DNA from: Lithacetigena sp037446255 [NCBI: Coprothermobacterota bacterium]
GTDB taxonomy: Bacteria; Coprothermobacterota; HKB111
Length of the DNA: 17,460 nt
Direction of reading: 5' to 3'
Assembly: GCA_037446255.1 (NCBI GenBank)
Contig: JBBIIY010000017.1
Location: 1 to 17,460 of the forward strand
Shown: positions 15,288 to 17,460 of the stretch, piece by piece
How positions within the stretch are numbered: the first letter of the stretch is position 1
Layout: each line of letters opens with the position of its first letter
The notes under the pieces: model-generated
Told to the model about the DNA's origin: nothing
What the model saw: the letters and a program-made list of their open reading frames with translations, nothing else
Database searches by the model: none
Program-made: the position numbers and the translations under genes

Positions 15288-16181
15288 ATGGAAAAAGAAA
15301 ATATAACCTTTTATATTGTTGATGTTTTTGCTGAGTCAAAATATACCGGCAACCAGTTAGCTGTTTTCAGGAATGTTTCTCGCCTATCAGCTGAAGAAAT
15401 GCAAAATATTGCCCGAGAAACAAATTATTCTGAAACCACCTTCATCATCCGCGAAGATGATGAAGGCGATGGCTTTCCTGTCCGTATATTTACCCCCAGC
15501 GAAGAGATACCTTTTGCTGGACATCCCACTCTGGGCACTGCTTTCATAATACAGCAGGAAATTATTAAATCCCAGGTCAGTGAGCTTACCCTGAACTTAA
15601 AAATTGGAAAAATACCAGTTTTCTTCACTTATAAAAATGCTGTTCCCGATTTGCTCTGGATGAAACAAAACTCACCGGTTTCTGGAAAAAGGTTAAATTA
15701 TGAAGAAATTATACCTTTGTTAAACCTCAACCCCGAAGACATTGATAACAACTTCCCCGTTGAAGAAATATCCACAGGTTTGCCTGCTTTAATTGTCCCC
15801 CTTAAAAATCTGGATGCTTTGAAACGATGTCGGGTAAATAAAGATAAATATTTCCAACTTATAAAAAAAATCAATGCCAGAACAGTTCTGGTATTTTCTG
15901 ACCAGAGTTATGATGAAAGGGGTGATATCAGTGTCAGGGTTTTTGCTGATTACTATGGGGTTCCTGAAGACCCAGCCACCGGTAGCGCTAATGGTAGTTT
16001 AGCCGGATATCTATTGAAACATAATTATTTCCAGAAAGACAGCCTAAACCTAAAAGTGCAACAGGGTTATGAGATTAACAGGCCCTCTCTTCTATACTTA
16101 AAGGCTGAGAAAACCAGAGAAACCATAAATGTCTTTGTGGGAGGCAGGGTTGTTTTGGTTGCCAGAGGTTTATTCGTATAA
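15288..16181 (+). CDS. PhzF-family isomerase/epimerase-like protein
   Basis: A 297-residue protein of the PhzF/diaminopimelate-epimerase fold. The family hallmarks are in order: DVFAESKYTGNQLAVF near the N-terminus, the putative catalytic glutamate in NYSETTF (E49), FAGHPTLG (76-83) and EDPATGSANG (227-236). The two-lobed fold is complete. PhzF itself isomerises a phenazine precursor, but most bacterial homologues, such as YddE, have no known substrate, and no phenazine genes are here. Of two adjacent ATG codons I chose 15288, because GGAG at 15279-15282 is 5 bases from it and only 2 from 15285. The PAS gene follows 43 bases downstream on the same strand. Confidence 0.9.
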   Translation: MEKENITFYIVDVFAESKYTGNQLAVFRNVSRLSAEEMQNIARETNYSETTFIIREDDEGDGFPVRIFTPSEEIPFAGHPTLGTAFIIQQEIIKSQVSELTLNLKIGKIPVFFTYKNAVPDLLWMKQNSPVSGKRLNYEEIIPLLNLNPEDIDNNFPVEEISTGLPALIVPLKNLDALKRCRVNKDKYFQLIKKINARTVLVFSDQSYDERGDISVRVFADYYGVPEDPATGSANGSLAGYLLKHNYFQKDSLNLKVQQGYEINRPSLLYLKAEKTRETINVFVGGRVVLVARGLFV

Positions 16182-16208
16182 TTATTGAAACCAGGGAGGT
16201 TAGTTAAC

Positions 16209-16235
16209 ATGTGTAAGGAAAATAATGAAAAATGA
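16209..16235 (+). CDS. Eight-codon mini-ORF overlapping the PAS gene start
   Basis: ATG 16209 follows the strongest ribosome site here (GGGAGG, 16194-16199) at a spacing of 9 bases and encodes MCKENNEK before TGA at 16233-16235. It overlaps the PAS gene start (16225) in another frame. It could be a leader peptide giving translational coupling, or a remnant of a frameshifted longer start. There is no proof that it is translated. Confidence 0.35.
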   Translation: MCKENNEK

Positions 16236-16659
16236 TGACACGCGTGATGAAAATTCTCAAAATCCCATTTTTATGGAAACCGGAAGCTTTTTTCCCAAAG
16301 AGTTAGAGTCTATGCTAAACACCCTACCCTTTGATATCACTTTCGTTGATAATAACGATACTGTTCTGTATTATAGTGGAGGAAAACACAGGGTATTTGC
16401 CAGAACACCGTCGGTAATCGGACGACAGGTTCAACAATGCCATCCCCATAAAAGTATTCACCTGGTAACCCAAATTTTGGAAGATTTCAAAAATAACCGG
16501 CGAGAATTAGCAGAGTTCTGGTTAAACCTGAACCACAGACTAATCTACATCCGCTATTTTCCCGTGAAAGATGCTCAAGGTTCTTATTTGGGATGCCTGG
16601 AAGTAACTCAGGATATCACAGATATACAAAAGATTGAAGGAGAAAAAAGGCTTTTATAA
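16225..16659 (+). CDS. Stand-alone PAS-domain protein (DUF438 C-terminal type)
   Basis: A 144-residue cytoplasmic sensor-type protein that is essentially one PAS domain. The segments LNTLPFDITFVDNNDTVLYYS, IGRQVQQCHPHKS, LAEFWLNLNHRLIYIRYFPV and GCLEVTQDITDIQKIEGEKRLL match, from memory, the PAS domain at the C-terminus of DUF438 proteins. The N-terminal DUF438 part is absent and replaced by about 25 polar residues. There is no kinase, cyclase or DNA-binding output domain, so signalling would need a partner. The ribosome site AAGGA (16215-16219) is 5 bases before ATG 16225 and weaker than that of the overlapping mini-ORF. It converges on phoU. The hairpin TTGATGC/GCATCAA at 16675-16699 after it lacks a U tract. 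Ligand unknown. Confidence 0.8.
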   Translation: MKNDDTRDENSQNPIFMETGSFFPKELESMLNTLPFDITFVDNNDTVLYYSGGKHRVFARTPSVIGRQVQQCHPHKSIHLVTQILEDFKNNRRELAEFWLNLNHRLIYIRYFPVKDAQGSYLGCLEVTQDITDIQKIEGEKRLL

Positions 16660-16727
16660 CCAAACTTTTATGATTTGATGCTATGAAGTATTGCATCAAG
16701 AATAAAGCCCTGACCCTCGGGAGAAAT

Positions 16728-17399
16728 TTAATACCTGGGTTTGTGAGGATTGGTTTTTATTAGCTCACCTGTTACCAGATAATAAACCCGTTCCCCCATA
16801 TTTGTAGCGTGGTCTCCTATCCTTTCGAGATGTTGTGAAACCATTAAAAGAGCGTTTGCTCTCCTGATGTTCTTTGAGTCTTCCAGCATATAAGAAAGAA
16901 GTTCCCGGAAAATTTGATTATTTAAACCATCCAGTAGATCATCTTTCTCTATCAAATTCAGAGCTAACTGAGCACTTCTTTCGGTAAAAGCCTTTAACGC
17001 CTCATTTAGCATCTCAGAGCAGGTATCTCTCATTCTGGGAACATCAATTAATGGTTTAAGTAAAGGTTCATCTGCAATATCCATAGTAATTTCAGCTATG
17101 TCTACTGCATGGTCAGCCATTCTTTCCAGGTCAATATTCATGAATAGGATAGCCAATATTAACCTGAGGTCGCTACCGGTAGGCTGCTGGGTAGCTAGTA
17201 GGTTTGCTGTCTCCATCTCCAGGTCAAAAGAGAGTTTATCAATATAATCATCTCCTTCTATAACCTCCATTACCTGTCTTTTATCTCTTAATTTGAGAGC
17301 TTCTATGGACTTATTGATAGCCTTATCTACCTCATTCCCGAGAATTAGCAAGTCTCTCTCAAGACTTTGAAGCCTTCTGGAAAATGTCTCTCTGCCCAT
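16728..17399 (-). CDS. phoU: Phosphate transport system regulator PhoU
   Basis: A 223-residue all-helical cytoplasmic protein. Two three-helix bundles each carry the metal-binding E-R-x-x-D-H motif of the family: LERMADHAVDIAE in the first and LERIGDHATNMGE in the second. PhoU links the PstSCAB phosphate importer to the PhoR/PhoB two-component system and holds back the phosphate-starvation response when phosphate is plentiful. Length is normal for the family. AGGAGGTGA (17407-17415 on this strand) is 7 bases before the ATG. The end of pstB lies 18 bases upstream, so this is the usual pstB-phoU arrangement, with phoU the last gene of the operon within the window. Confidence 0.95.
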   Translation of the reverse strand: MGRETFSRRLQSLERDLLILGNEVDKAINKSIEALKLRDKRQVMEVIEGDDYIDKLSFDLEMETANLLATQQPTGSDLRLILAILFMNIDLERMADHAVDIAEITMDIADEPLLKPLIDVPRMRDTCSEMLNEALKAFTERSAQLALNLIEKDDLLDGLNNQIFRELLSYMLEDSKNIRRANALLMVSQHLERIGDHATNMGERVYYLVTGELIKTNPHKPRY

Positions 17400-17417
17400 T
17401 ATTCTTTCACCTCCTGT

Positions 17418-17460
17418 TTAACCAAACCTTCCTGTAACATAATCATTAGTTCTTTTATCT
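17418..17460 (-). CDS. pstB: Phosphate ABC importer ATPase PstB, C-terminal 13 codons only
   Basis: Reading the minus strand from 17459 gives DKRTNDYVTGRFG followed by TAA at 17418-17420. This closely matches the very conserved PstB tail (KRTEDYITGRFG). Together with phoU just after it, the identification is secure although only the end of the gene is visible. The complete protein would power phosphate uptake through PstCA. Confidence 0.85.
   Translation of the reverse strand, partial: DKRTNDYVTGRFG

Noticed and set aside
16675-16699. Hairpin TTGATGC/GCATCAA between the PAS gene and phoU as a bidirectional terminator
   Set aside because: Only 7 bp, an 11-base loop and no U tract on either strand, so I did not list it as a terminator.
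1-17460. CRISPR array, phage genes, toxin-antitoxin or defence cluster
   Set aside because: No regularly spaced repeats, integrases, transposases, phage proteins or known defence domains were seen on either strand.

Overview
This AT-rich window (about 40% G+C by eye) is chromosomal DNA of a low-GC, probably anaerobic bacterium. The T-box riboswitch before thrS, the strong AGGAGG-type ribosome sites, the DUF2905, Nfu and DUF438-type PAS proteins, and the DUF3798 ABC importer fit Clostridia-like Firmicutes or deep lineages such as Atribacterota. I cannot place it more precisely from sequence alone. Nothing indicates phage, plasmid or CRISPR; apart from one or two small palindromic elements it reads as core-type chromosome.

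Region 1 (1-5186): the 3' part of a patatin-like lipase gene, then a 91-bp palindromic element, then a strong promoter driving tRNA-Val(GAC). Sixteen bases after the tRNA CCA end, a complete threonine-specific T-box leader begins. It leads into thrS, a DASS/SLC13 anion transporter and a small zinc-ribbon protein, ending at a clear terminator. The tRNA and the T-box unit appear to share one transcript.

Region 2 (5187-8308): a membrane-anchored protein of about 12 HEAT repeats, a convergent agmatinase/ureohydrolase gene, and a divergent nitroreductase-family gene that looks decayed (internal deletion and altered motif residues) next to a GGGG-CTGT-CCCC palindrome.

Region 3 (8331-13310): a self-contained ABC import operon with its own promoter: a DUF3798 binding protein, a stem-loop, a duplicated ATPase with one degenerate ATP site, and two BPD_transp_2 permeases. 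The substrate is unknown. This is the best candidate here for an uncharacterised system.

Region 4 (13411-17460): small housekeeping genes: HAD phosphatase, Nfu-type Fe-S carrier, a macrodomain/DUF2905 pair, PhzF-family enzyme, and a stand-alone PAS protein preceded by an overlapping 8-codon mini-ORF. At the edge are phoU and the last 13 codons of pstB, the end of a phosphate-uptake operon entering from the right.
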